This document shows positions 1-7,844 of a DNA stretch of 22,871 bases, piece by piece. The DNA is taken from NCBI GenBank assembly GCA_041838435.1, contig JBGYPO010000100.1:1-22871 (forward strand). The letters run 5' to 3'. This stretch comes from Aliicoccus sp041838435. Lineage in GTDB: Bacteria; Bacillota; Bacilli; Staphylococcales; Salinicoccaceae. The notes beneath the pieces are model-generated. The model was not told where the DNA came from, ran no database searches, and saw only the letters and a list, made by a program, of their open reading frames with translations. How positions within the stretch are numbered: position 1 is the stretch's first letter; each line of letters starts with the position of its first letter. A program made the position numbers and the translations under genes.

Positions 1-296
1 GGTTATCTTGTTAATGACGGCTCTCGCTGATTAGATAGACGGGTTATCTTGTTAACGACGGCTCTCCCTGATTAGATAGGCGGGTTATCTTGTTAACGAC
101 GGCTCTCCCTGATTAGATAGGCGGGTTAACTTGTTAACGACGTTTCTAGTTGATTAGATAGGCGGGTTATCTTGTTAACGACGGCTCTCCCTGATTAGAT
201 AGGCGGGTTATCTTGTTAACGACGGCTCTCCCTGATTAGATAGGCGGGTTATCTTGTTAACGACGGCTCTCGCTGATTAGATAGGCGGGTTATCTT
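1..296. repeat. Tandem array of 41-bp units, seven full copies plus a partial eighth
   Basis: Units begin with GGTTATCTTGTTAACGACGG at 1, 42, 83, 124, 165, 206 and 247, an exact 41-bp period. An eighth copy starts at 288 and loses similarity after GGTTATCTT (296). Each unit ends in GATTAGATAGGCG. The copy at 124 is the most diverged (GTTTCTAGT replaces the GGCTCTCCC block); the others differ at one or a few positions. The array starts at the window edge and probably continues to the left. No open reading frame or terminator is recognisable in it. The unit resembles that of the array at 9535 at about 23 of 41 positions. Confidence 0.95.
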
Positions 297-326
297 CTAC
301 TCGAGGAGACTTGGTAGATGCAATGG

Positions 327-369
327 CTTCACACTCAGAAGATTATTAAGCTATCTTCTAGCTGTGAAG
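327..369. repeat. Imperfect inverted repeat beside the 41-bp array
   Basis: CTTCACA and AGAAGAT (327-343) are mirrored by ATCTTCT and TGTGAAG (353-369), with a 3-nt internal mismatch and a 9-nt loop. No T-run follows on either strand, so it is not an obvious terminator. The stretch 297-450 holds this structure and the hairpin at 390-423, and no gene that I can see. Confidence 0.6.
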
Positions 370-389
370 TTACCCGTACACAAAACATG

Positions 390-423
390 GCCGCCGAACA
401 GTCAAAATGACCTGTTCAGCAGC
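390..423 (-). terminator. Probable terminator hairpin of the ABC exporter operon
   Basis: Read on the minus strand, GCTGCTGAACAG and GTCA pair with TGAC and TGTTCGGCGGC around a short T-rich loop, using two G-U wobbles and one bulge. It lies about 30 bp beyond the stop codon of the exporter gene. The following T-run is poor (TGTTTTGTG), so termination efficiency is uncertain. Confidence 0.5.
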
Positions 424-450
424 CTTTGCAAACTCTTACTCATAATCTAA

Positions 451-2187
451 TTAACCTTCAACTACTTGCATATCATACATCTTTCGATAATCTCTATTCA
501 TTGCCATGAGTTCACGGTGGTCACCATGTTCTTTTATCTCGCCTTTCTCGAGCAACACAATTTGATCTGCATGCTGAATCGTCGACAGGCGATGCGCAAT
601 AATAAACGTTGTCCGGGACTCACTGACAACTTTCATAGCGTGCTGAATAATTTGTTCCGTCTCGGAATCGACGTTACTTGTCGCTTCATCAAGCACGAGC
701 ACACTCGGATTAAAGGCGAGTGCACGCGCGAATGATATCAATTGACGTTCACCAAGCGACAGTGTCGCACCGCGCTCTGGAATATACGTATTCATGCCAT
801 CATTCAGCCGATAAAGTAACTCTTCTCCCCCTACATCAATCAAGGCCTGTTGTGCTTGTGCTTCAGATATCGACTCACTATTCAGTCGTATATTATGAAG
901 CAATGTGCCCGCATAAATAAATGGATCTTGTAAGACGATTGACATATACATCCGGAGATTTTTCTTATTTATGTCTTTCGTATCTTGATTCGAGAATAGT
1001 ATCTCACCTTCTGTCGGGTCATAGAAGCGCATGAGTAAATTAATCATCGAACTCTTACCAGAGCCCGTGTGACCAACAAGTGCGACGGTCTCTCCTTGTG
1101 CGACATCAAGATTGATATTTCTAAGTACTTTATTTTTACCGTCGTACGTAAACGCAACATCTCTAAACACGATGCGTCCGTCAAAGTCTTTTAGTCTGCC
1201 ATCTTCGACCGGCTCTTCTTCCTCATCAATCATCTCAAACACCTTCACACCGGCAACCCGAGCCTGCTCGAACACTTCGAGTTGACTCACAATATTTAAT
1301 AATGGGTTAAAGAAGCGCGTGACGTAATCGACGAGCAAGTACATCGTTCCCACTGTCAATGCTTCTGCAGGTGATAAAAACATCAGTGAAAAAATGAGTA
1401 CCATGAACGCAAATACCAGCGAGTTCAATGTACCTGCTAAATTGTACCCTGTGAACGAGTTCAACTTTACTAAGCTCGTCGAGCTCTTGATGTACTCATC
1501 ATTAATTTGAGAAAATTCGTCATAAATCTGATTCTCACGATTAAATACTTGGATAATTGGCATACCATTAATCGATTCATTGATCATTGCATTCATATCG
1601 CTGTTTCGCTCACGCTTCGTGTGGTTGAAATCATTCGAATATTTCCGGTAGAGTACCATCCAAAGAATAATGATTGGCACAAACGCAAGCATGACAAGGC
1701 CTGCAAATGGATTAATAATGAATATCGCAACCAATATTGCGATCATTGTTAAACCGCTGACGAGTACTGTCGGCAATACAGCTGTAAAGAACTGCAATAT
1801 CGTTTCAGTGTCGTTAGTTATACGCGCAACCACTTTACCAGCAGGTAAGTTATCAAAGTAACGAATCGGCAAGCGTTGAATATGTTCAAATACTTCATGG
1901 CGTAATCCTTGAACGACGCGTGCACCGGTGCCCTGCAAAACAATTTGGGCAAAATATGCAGCAATTGCATGGACAATCTTAATGATTGCAAAGACGATTA
2001 ACAGTTGAATAATTGGCATGATGTCAATGTTACCCGCGCCAAGTTGAATATGGTCATCAAGAATTCTCATGATAATTAGTGGTCCCGCGAGTTCAAATGC
2101 CACCATAGAAATCATCAATATAATACCGAGTAAGAACCAATATTTATAAGGCAGCGTGTAATTAAATAGACGTTTAATTTCTTTCAT
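451..2187 (-). CDS. Multidrug ABC exporter half-transporter, BmrD-like (catalytic-site subunit)
   Basis: A membrane-bound type IV ABC exporter half with an N-terminal six-helix domain (about residues 15-310) and a C-terminal ATPase domain (about 340-578). Counting from an upstream GTG at 2196, Walker A GHTGSGKSS is at 375-383, Q-loop VLQDP at 421-425, a degenerate signature LSLGE at 479-483, Walker B VLDE with the catalytic Glu at 504, and the switch His in AHRLST. The Glu is kept while the signature is degenerate, so it complements the upstream subunit, which has the opposite pattern. ATG at 2187 is preferred because the GTG at 2196 lies inside the Shine-Dalgarno stretch GGCGGTGAAG. The gene overlaps the upstream gene by 14 bp, indicating translational coupling. 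B. subtilis BmrD is longer (about 670 residues), so this is a relative and not necessarily an orthologue. The substrate is unknown, probably lipophilic drugs. Confidence 0.9.
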   Translation of the reverse strand: MKEIKRLFNYTLPYKYWFLLGIILMISMVAFELAGPLIIMRILDDHIQLGAGNIDIMPIIQLLIVFAIIKIVHAIAAYFAQIVLQGTGARVVQGLRHEVFEHIQRLPIRYFDNLPAGKVVARITNDTETILQFFTAVLPTVLVSGLTMIAILVAIFIINPFAGLVMLAFVPIIILWMVLYRKYSNDFNHTKRERNSDMNAMINESINGMPIIQVFNRENQIYDEFSQINDEYIKSSTSLVKLNSFTGYNLAGTLNSLVFAFMVLIFSLMFLSPAEALTVGTMYLLVDYVTRFFNPLLNIVSQLEVFEQARVAGVKVFEMIDEEEEPVEDGRLKDFDGRIVFRDVAFTYDGKNKVLRNINLDVAQGETVALVGHTGSGKSSMINLLMRFYDPTEGEILFSNQDTKDINKKNLRMYMSIVLQDPFIYAGTLLHNIRLNSESISEAQAQQALIDVGGEELLYRLNDGMNTYIPERGATLSLGERQLISFARALAFNPSVLVLDEATSNVDSETEQIIQHAMKVVSESRTTFIIAHRLSTIQHADQIVLLEKGEIKEHGDHRELMAMNRDYRKMYDMQVVEG

Positions 2188-3919
2188 AGTCTTCACCGCC
2201 TGTTAGATAATATCGGTTTTGTTCGCTATACCAACCGTCACTCTTCGCAAGTTCCTGATGGCGGCCAATCTCCACAATCTCGCCGTCATCCATCACAACA
2301 ATCACTTCAGCATGCTGTACTGCTGATAAACGATGCGTCACAATAATCGTTGTTTTACCTTGTCGCGTTTCTTTGATGCTATCAATAATTCTGAGTTCAG
2401 TTTTCGCATCGACTGCACTTAATGCATCATCGAGGATAAGAATATCCGGGTCTTTGATCAAGCTTCTGGCAATTGATATACGTTGTTTCTGTCCTCCAGA
2501 TAAAGCGACACCTCTCTCACCAACCAGTGTGTCAAGCCCTTCCGGCATGCGCGAGAGATCGGTATCAAATGCTGAATGCTCAATCGCCCGCATCAGTTCG
2601 GCTTCAGTCGCGTTCGGATTTCCAAACATAATATTCTCCCGAACAGTTCTTGAGAATAATATGTTTTCCTGGGAAACGTAGCCGATTTTCGCGCGGAGTT
2701 CACGCTTATTTAAGTCAGTGATATTAATACCATCGATGACGAGTGTCCCTGAACCCGGCGGATATATCTTAAGTAATTGTTTTATAAGCGTCGTTTTACC
2801 GCTTCCTGTCTTACCAACAATACCTAGCGACTCACCTGCACCCAGACGTATCGTGACATTCTTTAAATTCTCCCGATGACTGGATGGATATTTAAAATTC
2901 ACTTTATCAAAATCAATATCCGTTTGCGTCAGGTGCATCGTTCTGCCGTCCTCGACATCATCATCCTTATCAAGCACGTCATGAATACGATCAAGTGACG
3001 CATTACCACGCTGCATCATATTAAAAAGCATGCCGAGTGCGAACATCGGCCAAATTAACATATTAAGATATACGTTAAACGTGACAATTTCACCTACCGT
3101 CAGAATGCCATCATTGACGAGCACTGCGCCGTACCCAAATGCAATAATGAAACTCGACGCCACGACCACTATCGTCAACGGTTGAAATAAGGCGTCCAGC
3201 TTTTCGACCTTCATAAATTTCTTTAAGTAATCACCTGTCATACCTTTGAAACGTGTCGCTTCAGCGTCTTCCTGCACATAACTGCGTGTCAGACGCACAC
3301 CCTCTACAACTTCGAGCGCCGACTCATTCATGCGACCAAAGGCTGCTTGTGACTTCGTATGGTGCTTATGAATCATGCGACCAAGGAGGACTTCAATCAC
3401 AATTAGAAGTGGTAATGGCAGTAACGCGAATAGCGTAAGCTCCCACGAAATTGTAATTGCCATAACGGCAATGATTGTAAACATATATGTTGTTGAATCG
3501 AGCAACGTCATGATTCCAAAACCGCTCGCCATATTCACACTCTTTAAATCATTCGTTGCTTTTGCCATTAAGTCACCCGTTTTATTTCTCTCATAAAAAC
3601 TTGGTGATAACGATAAAAATTTCTGCATCAATTTCATGCGCAGTATACTTTCAATTTTATAAGCGCCACCATAAAGTAAATAACCCCAGGAATAACTCAA
3701 TATGTATACCATAATGACAGTACCCATAAAGATCCCAAAGATAATCCACATCATGTTGAACGTGAGTGTCTCTGTGTTAATCGCATCAATCGTACGTCCG
3801 ATTAATTGTGGCGGTATTACTTCTAAAATATTTGTCGTTATAAGCAGGACGACAATCATAATATACCGAAGTTTGTGTTGTTTAAAATACCATTTTAATT
3901 TGTTTAAAAATGCAAGCAT
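2174..3919 (-). CDS. Multidrug ABC exporter half-transporter, BmrC-like (degenerate-site subunit)
   Basis: The first gene of the exporter operon, 581 residues: six membrane helices (about 18-310) followed by an ATPase domain. Walker A GKTGSGKTT lies at 369-377 and a canonical LSGGQ at 473-477. Walker B reads LILDD, so residue 498 is Asp where a hydrolytic ABC protein has Glu. Together with the LSLGE signature of the partner, this predicts one catalytic and one degenerate ATP site, as in heterodimeric exporters such as BmrCD and TM287/288. Start ATG 3919 is preceded by AAAGGTGA. The gene lies about 60 bp downstream of a strong intrinsic terminator and a leader peptide ORF, so expression probably depends on readthrough. 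Cargo cannot be read from sequence; in B. subtilis the related operon is induced by ribosome-targeting antibiotics. Confidence 0.9.
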   Translation of the reverse strand: MLAFLNKLKWYFKQHKLRYIMIVVLLITTNILEVIPPQLIGRTIDAINTETLTFNMMWIIFGIFMGTVIMVYILSYSWGYLLYGGAYKIESILRMKLMQKFLSLSPSFYERNKTGDLMAKATNDLKSVNMASGFGIMTLLDSTTYMFTIIAVMAITISWELTLFALLPLPLLIVIEVLLGRMIHKHHTKSQAAFGRMNESALEVVEGVRLTRSYVQEDAEATRFKGMTGDYLKKFMKVEKLDALFQPLTIVVVASSFIIAFGYGAVLVNDGILTVGEIVTFNVYLNMLIWPMFALGMLFNMMQRGNASLDRIHDVLDKDDDVEDGRTMHLTQTDIDFDKVNFKYPSSHRENLKNVTIRLGAGESLGIVGKTGSGKTTLIKQLLKIYPPGSGTLVIDGINITDLNKRELRAKIGYVSQENILFSRTVRENIMFGNPNATEAELMRAIEHSAFDTDLSRMPEGLDTLVGERGVALSGGQKQRISIARSLIKDPDILILDDALSAVDAKTELRIIDSIKETRQGKTTIIVTHRLSAVQHAEVIVVMDDGEIVEIGRHQELAKSDGWYSEQNRYYLTGGEDYERN

Positions 3920-3976
3920 ACATCACCTTTTATATAGACAATACTATATCCTTATATCTGATTTTTAATTCTGCAC

Positions 3977-4009
3977 AAAAAAAGTGCACACTATTTTTAG
4001 TGTGCACTT
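3977..4009 (-). terminator. Intrinsic terminator inside the exporter operon leader
   Basis: On the minus strand AAGTGCACACTA pairs perfectly with TAGTGTGCACTT (12 bp, AAAA loop) and is followed by seven T residues. It lies downstream of the leader peptide and upstream of the first exporter gene in the same orientation. It would therefore stop transcription before the operon unless it is disrupted or bypassed. Confidence 0.9.
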
Positions 4010-4023
4010 AAATATGCATAAAA

Positions 4024-4075
4024 ATAGAGTGGTACGCCACCCTATGCATACATCTACAACATCAGACGATGTTGT
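4024..4075 (-). promoter_or_regulatory. Attenuator hairpins between leader peptide and terminator
   Basis: Two hairpins follow the leader ORF on the minus strand. The first pairs ACAACATC with GATGTTGT around GTCT (4056-4075) and touches the leader stop codon. The second pairs ATAGGGTGG with CCACTCTAT around CGTA (4024-4045, one G-U), extendable by flanking TATGCAT/ATGCATA. The leader codons GCG CCA TCT ATA can alternatively pair with ATAGGGTGGCG of the second hairpin (CGCCA:TGGCG core). Ribosome position on the leader could therefore select between structures. Which fold favours readthrough is inference and not settled here. Confidence 0.65.
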
Positions 4076-4137
4076 CAATATATAGATGGCGCGTCAATAT
4101 AAATTAAATCGTGTTGTTGTTGACATAGGTTGTTCAT
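4075..4137 (-). CDS. 20-residue regulatory leader peptide of the ABC exporter operon
   Basis: The ORF encodes MNNLCQQQHDLIYIDAPSIY and stops with TGA. It has the strongest ribosome binding site of the locus, AAGGAGG at 4146-4152, 8 nt from the ATG, and starts about 25 nt from the predicted transcription start. It is followed by hairpins and an intrinsic terminator and then the exporter genes. A short, well-initiated ORF in this position fits a sensor of ribosome stalling, as described for bmrB ahead of bmrCD in B. subtilis, although that leader peptide is longer. I do not recognise the peptide. It has no erm-type arrest motif such as IFVI or RLR. The QQQ and IYIDAP segments are candidates for arrest or codon sensing (inference). 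Confidence 0.75.
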   Translation of the reverse strand: MNNLCQQQHDLIYIDAPSIY

Positions 4138-4168
4138 AACGGACGCCTCCTTCTAATTTATTAATATA

Positions 4169-4197
4169 AGTATATGCATAATTATTTATCAAATCAA
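4169..4197 (-). promoter_or_regulatory. Sigma-A promoter of the ABC exporter operon
   Basis: On the minus strand TTGATT (4192-4197) and TATACT (4169-4174) are separated by 17 bp. The predicted start near 4162 gives a leader RNA of roughly 240 nt before the first exporter codon. The promoter sits between the stop codon of the hydrolase gene (4216) and the leader peptide. Confidence 0.75.
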
Positions 4198-4215
4198 GGT
4201 ACTTTTGTAGTATTA

Positions 4216-5868
4216 CTATAATTTCTTAAGCGGCAATTCAATATAAGACAAGCGATTTTCATCAAAGTAAACTGTATTATGCGCAGTCTGCATATTTGAC
4301 GACGTTGCAAGATGCTCACCCGTGTTTAGGTTACGATCATACTTTGGAAACGCAGAAGAAGTAATTTCTACACGAATTTGGTGTCCTCTTTTGAATACGT
4401 TAGACGTATTCCATACATCGACATCAATCTCGTACACTTCACTCGGCGTCATCAGCACTTGTTCTGTCATGCCCGCGCGAAAGCGCATGCGTGTCATACC
4501 GTCAATCATGCGAATTGATTTTCCATTTGGATGCACATCTAAGAGCTTTACCATAAAGTCCGTGTCCTTGCAGTCTGAGCTCACAAATAATTTGGCACTG
4601 ATTGGGCCGACAATTGCTGTGTCTTCCTTCAGAGGTTCTGAAGTATAAACGAGTATATCGTCCCTGCGCTCAATTGCAGAATAATCATCCGCACCACCGA
4701 TTTGAGATGAAATAACATCTGTAACAAATGGCACTGGGTCGTTCGGATCATAGTCATATGAATCTGTACCGAATGTCACATCCGCTTTGTTCGGCGTGAG
4801 CAGACCATCACCATATCTTGAGTTCGCAGCACGCTTACTACTGATGTAATATTTCGTTGGCTCCGCATCAGGTAAAGGCCAGTTCGGTGCTTTTTCCCAT
4901 GTGTTATTCCCCATTAAGAAATAATCTATGTTCAGGTTATCGTCACCAAAACCGTTATCTTCTTCTTTTAAATACTTATCGAAGAAACGGCGTTGATATC
5001 CACGTAAATCTATTATCGATTCCGGTCCAAAATCCAGTTCTCCAAGCGATGTCGATTGATTAATCCCATGCGGCCAAGGTCCCATCAATAAATAGTTATC
5101 TTTTGAGAATTTTTTCTCTGTCTCTGCATTAAACATGCGAGTGAAGTTTAGCGGTGTACCGACTTGCTCATCATCATACCAGCCTGAAATATGTAAGACA
5201 GGTAAGTCTATCTGGTCAAACTTCTCCTGGTATGCAACGTGATCCCAATACGCATCAAACGTTGTGTGCTTCATTTCTTCTTTCCAGTGTGCTGAATAAC
5301 GTCCTGATGCCTCATCCATCTTTTCAAGTGGAAGTGTTTTATATACTTGTTCCCAATCGACAGCATCTGAATATTGCATCGTACGTCCACCCACCATGTA
5401 AATCCAATATGCAGAATGCGGTCCAGGTACGCCTGTCGGCCACTCTACAAATGGATCACTTGGTGTCACCATCGGAATCATTGCTTTTAATGATGGTGGT
5501 TGCTCTAGCGCTGCTAAGAACTGTACATGACCGAGGTAAGATCCGCCTAACGTCCCGACGCGGCCATTGCAGTAATCTTGCGCTGCCAGCCATTCAATCG
5601 TGTCATAACCATCCACACCATCGTTGCGGTATGGCGTGAATTTTCCATCCGAATCCCCACGCCCACGAACATCCATATACATGACGACATATCCGTGCTT
5701 TGCAAAATATGTGCCAATTTCATTGTTATTCTTACTTAATTTTAAATAAGGTGTTCTTAATACAATGCCTGGTGCCGGCGTCGATTCCGGCATATATATG
5801 TCTGCGGATAACTCCACACCATCTCTCATTGGTACGCGTACGTCTCTAGTAACTGTGACTTGACTCAT
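4216..5868 (-). CDS. CocE/NonD-family serine hydrolase (peptidase S15-like)
   Basis: A predicted cytoplasmic alpha/beta hydrolase of 550 residues, the usual length for the CocE/NonD family, acting on acyl esters or N-acylated peptides. The nucleophile is Ser110 in the GGSYLGH motif. A catalytic Asp lies in GWYDDE (about 232-233) and the His in GPWPHG (267). The C-terminal jelly-roll domain typical of X-Pro dipeptidyl-peptidase-like hydrolases covers about 300-545, including WNTSNVFKRGHQIRV. There is no signal peptide. The start at 5868 has AAGGGGG six bases upstream. It is transcribed divergently from the CatE-like gene and ends just before the exporter promoter. Family membership is firm; the natural substrate is unknown. 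Confidence 0.88.
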   Translation of the reverse strand: MSQVTVTRDVRVPMRDGVELSADIYMPESTPAPGIVLRTPYLKLSKNNNEIGTYFAKHGYVVMYMDVRGRGDSDGKFTPYRNDGVDGYDTIEWLAAQDYCNGRVGTLGGSYLGHVQFLAALEQPPSLKAMIPMVTPSDPFVEWPTGVPGPHSAYWIYMVGGRTMQYSDAVDWEQVYKTLPLEKMDEASGRYSAHWKEEMKHTTFDAYWDHVAYQEKFDQIDLPVLHISGWYDDEQVGTPLNFTRMFNAETEKKFSKDNYLLMGPWPHGINQSTSLGELDFGPESIIDLRGYQRRFFDKYLKEEDNGFGDDNLNIDYFLMGNNTWEKAPNWPLPDAEPTKYYISSKRAANSRYGDGLLTPNKADVTFGTDSYDYDPNDPVPFVTDVISSQIGGADDYSAIERRDDILVYTSEPLKEDTAIVGPISAKLFVSSDCKDTDFMVKLLDVHPNGKSIRMIDGMTRMRFRAGMTEQVLMTPSEVYEIDVDVWNTSNVFKRGHQIRVEITSSAFPKYDRNLNTGEHLATSSNMQTAHNTVYFDENRLSYIELPLKKL

Positions 5869-5882
5869 TAAAATCCCCCTTA

Positions 5883-5896
5883 AGTATATTTATACT
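5883..5896. promoter_or_regulatory. Short inverted repeat in the cocE-catE divergent intergenic region
   Basis: AGTATA and TATACT flank a TT centre, 15 bp upstream of the hydrolase start. It could be an operator. Staphylococcal QsrR uses GTATA-N5-TATAC, but the spacing here is N2, so I do not assign it. Confidence 0.3.
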
Positions 5897-6036
5897 CAGT
5901 TTACTATAAAAATCCTATCATTAACACAACGAGCATATTAGTTCTAATTCGAGTTACTTTAGTTTAGAATATAGAAGCTAGGGAATAAGAAAACATCAAA
6001 ATATCCACTGATATAAATCATTTGGAGGAAAAAATT

Positions 6037-6825
6037 ATGTTCCACAATAAAGAAACAATTCATGTCACTGACGTTGTATTAAATGTAAGAGATCTATCGA
6101 AAATGAGACCGTTCTATGAAAATACATTGGGACTTACTCCTGTTGCAAAAACAGAAACCTCAGAAACATTCGAAATTGCAGATAGCGGGCACACAATAAC
6201 TTTAAAAGAAGTTGCTGATCCAATCGATGAAAACCGCCGTGAGGCCGGACTTTATCATATCGCGCTTTTATTACCGACAAAAGAATCACTCGCTGATTTC
6301 TTATGGCATATGCATCAAAATAATATTCAGTTTGGTGCAGGAGATCACCATGTGAGCGAAGCGCTTTATCTGACTGACCCTGAAGGGAACGGTTACGAGT
6401 ATTACATCGACCGTGATAAGTCGGAATGGATATGGAAAGACGAGCATGTCTACATGACGACAGAGCAAGTGGATGTGAATGCGCTCGTTGAGCACCGTAC
6501 TGAAGCAGGTTTTAAAGGATTAGCAGATGGCACAGTATTCGGACACCTACATTTAAGAACGCATGATTTACAAGGGGCGCTGCCATTCTATACAGAAACA
6601 ATTGGACTCGATGTTGTGACGAATTACCCGGGTGCATTATTCATGAGTGATAAAAAATATCACCACCATATTGCTGTGAACGTATGGTCTTCAAATAAAG
6701 CACGTGAGAATAACGAGCAGGCACTCGGTCTTAGTCATGTCTATGTGCATCATCCGACTGTGAACGAATCAGATATTGTATCGCCTGACGGTATTCATTT
6801 TAATTTAGTAGAAAAATTTAAATGA
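6037..6825 (+). CDS. catE: VOC-family extradiol ring-cleavage dioxygenase, CatE-like
   Basis: Predicted catechol-2,3-dioxygenase of the vicinal oxygen chelate superfamily, 262 residues. It has two glyoxalase-fold modules: about 1-130, starting HVTDVVLNVRDL and containing YHIALLLP and SEALYLTDPEGNGYEYY, and about 160-262, containing GHLHLRTHDLQGALPFY and HHHIAVNVW. This closely follows the pattern of B. subtilis CatE, which cleaves catechol and helps detoxify quinone-forming compounds. ATG 6037 is chosen because GGAGGAA at 6024-6030 is an ideal ribosome binding site; the earlier TTG (6022) overlaps that site. The GyrI-like gene follows after 73 bp. Substrate range is uncertain, since VOC proteins diversify widely. 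Confidence 0.8.
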   Translation: MFHNKETIHVTDVVLNVRDLSKMRPFYENTLGLTPVAKTETSETFEIADSGHTITLKEVADPIDENRREAGLYHIALLLPTKESLADFLWHMHQNNIQFGAGDHHVSEALYLTDPEGNGYEYYIDRDKSEWIWKDEHVYMTTEQVDVNALVEHRTEAGFKGLADGTVFGHLHLRTHDLQGALPFYTETIGLDVVTNYPGALFMSDKKYHHHIAVNVWSSNKARENNEQALGLSHVYVHHPTVNESDIVSPDGIHFNLVEKFK

Positions 6826-6898
6826 TTAATTTTTAAGTAACGTCTATAATATATGTGATTCATACCATATATTATTATTCTGGGAGGCACGTACGAAG

Positions 6899-7369
6899 AT
6901 GAAAGTAAACGTGAAAAAGAAACCGAAGTTTGCTGTTGCTGGCATGAACAAATGGGTAGAAGATTCAAATGAATGCACACGTATATGGGATCATTTATTT
7001 GAAGAGTATCTGCCTGGCATGCTGAGGAAAATTGGTGACGGTACGCGTTATGGTGTCTCACATGGGCGTACAGAGGGAATGGATGGGTTTTATTATTTAA
7101 CGGGTTATGATGTGAAAAATGTCGAAGAAGCAAAGACACTCGACATGGACGTTAAAGAGTTCCCAGAAACAGAATATGCAATACTCGAGTTAGAAGGTCC
7201 TGTACCACAATGTTTAGAAGAGGGTTGGGCGCATTTCCGAACGGTATTCTTTGCACAAGCCGGATACGAACCAACAGGTGGTCCCGAAATTGAGGTCTAT
7301 CATGAAGGTGACACTAAAAGTGCTGACTATAAGATGGAGCTATGGGTGCCGGTAAGAAAGACAAACTAA
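6899..7369 (+). CDS. GyrI-like small-molecule-binding domain protein
   Basis: A 156-residue stand-alone GyrI-like (AraC effector-binding) domain without a DNA-binding part. Supporting features are the N-terminal KKPKFAVAGM strand, the EFPETEYAILELEGPVP stretch typical of the family core, and the C-terminal VYHEGD...YKMELWVPV strand. Members bind lipophilic cations, hydrolyse small toxic molecules, or inhibit gyrase. The single-domain form without helix-turn-helix suggests ligand sequestration or hydrolysis and not transcription control (inference). The ribosome binding site GGGAGG is 11 nt upstream. A TATAAT at 6845-6850 could be a -10 box, but its -35 is poor, so co-transcription with the dioxygenase is equally likely. 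A strong terminator follows at 7391. Confidence 0.8.
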   Translation: MKVNVKKKPKFAVAGMNKWVEDSNECTRIWDHLFEEYLPGMLRKIGDGTRYGVSHGRTEGMDGFYYLTGYDVKNVEEAKTLDMDVKEFPETEYAILELEGPVPQCLEEGWAHFRTVFFAQAGYEPTGGPEIEVYHEGDTKSADYKMELWVPVRKTN

Positions 7370-7390
7370 ATTTAGCATGACATAAATAAG

Positions 7391-7419
7391 ACCGTACATT
7401 TTTGAAATGTACGGTTTTT
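7391..7419 (+). terminator. Intrinsic terminator after the GyrI-like gene
   Basis: ACCGTACATTT (7391-7401) pairs perfectly with AAATGTACGGT (7405-7415) around a 3-nt loop, followed by a T-run on the plus strand. It may also act weakly on the convergent minus-strand gene ending at 7423. Confidence 0.9.
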
Positions 7420-7422
7420 CTT

Positions 7423-7695
7423 TTAAATTTCGTAACGGTCATCATTTTCCTCATCTGGATTAAGTGCATCTTCATTTATCAATCGCTCTTCACGCTCGAG
7501 TTCTGACTCTTGCTGTTCAATATCGTTCTCGACTTGTTCGATGAGCGCTTCTTCGTCTTCAATAGACACCTCAGCGTCTTCTAAATCAAGTTCTTCTTGT
7601 TCAATTAATGCTTCATCGTCCTCAATATTAGACTCTTCCTCTATAATGTCACGCTCTATATCTTCTATACGTTTATTATTATTTCCTTTAAACAT
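7423..7695 (-). CDS. Small, highly acidic coiled-coil protein with 21-residue repeats
   Basis: A 90-residue protein I do not recognise as a named family. After a short basic start (MFKGNNNKR) it is almost entirely Glu/Asp/Ile/Leu in a heptad-like pattern, predicted as one long helix or coiled coil from about residue 9 to 75. Two units repeat at 21-residue (three-heptad) spacing: IEDDEALIEQEELDLEDAE and IEDEEALIEQVENDIEQQE. There is no membrane segment or signal peptide. ATG 7695 is chosen because GGAGGATG sits 8 nt upstream; a TTG at 7716 lies before that site. A sigma-B-like promoter precedes it. Extreme acidity fits a halotolerant cytoplasm or a stress-related scaffold, but the function is unknown. 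Confidence 0.75.
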   Translation of the reverse strand: MFKGNNNKRIEDIERDIIEEESNIEDDEALIEQEELDLEDAEVSIEDEEALIEQVENDIEQQESELEREERLINEDALNPDEENDDRYEI

Positions 7696-7732
7696 AATGT
7701 CATCCTCCATGTACAATATTATTTAACGATTT

Positions 7733-7759
7733 ATACCCTGTTTTCTCTTGTTATTAACC
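7733..7759 (-). promoter_or_regulatory. Sigma-B-like general stress promoter
   Basis: On the minus strand GGTTAA (7754-7759) and GGGTAT (7733-7738) are separated by 15 bp. This is close to the staphylococcal sigma-B consensus GTTTAA-N12-15-GGGTAT, with a perfect -10 and one -35 mismatch. It lies about 38 bp upstream of the acidic coiled-coil gene. Confidence 0.5.
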
Positions 7760-7844
7760 GTTTCCTGACAAGAATCTCTCAGACAGTGTTTTCATTCATG
7801 TTATTTTGATAAAATTGAGACGATGTAAATATAGGAGTGATGAA

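Noticed and set aside
1..296. CRISPR array
   Set aside because: The whole 41-bp unit is repeated without unique spacers and no cas genes are present.
1..296. Staphylococcal STAR element
   Set aside because: The GC-rich STAR core (TGTTGGGGCCC-like) is absent from all three arrays.
3920..4170. T-box or metabolite riboswitch before the exporter operon
   Set aside because: No T-box (TGGNACCGCG) sequence and no complex aptamer; a leader ORF with a strong SD explains the region better.
5883..5896. QsrR quinone-sensor operator upstream of the CatE-like gene
   Set aside because: The half-sites GTATA/TATAC are separated by 2 and not 5 bases, and the repeat is closer to the divergent hydrolase gene.
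6795..7139. Minus-strand ORF overlapping the GyrI-like gene
   Set aside because: It runs antisense to a well-supported gene, has no ribosome binding site and no recognisable domain.
7541..7726. Plus-strand serine-rich ORF opposite the acidic coiled-coil gene
   Set aside because: Same artefact of an acidic repeat; no ribosome binding site, while the minus-strand gene has a strong one.
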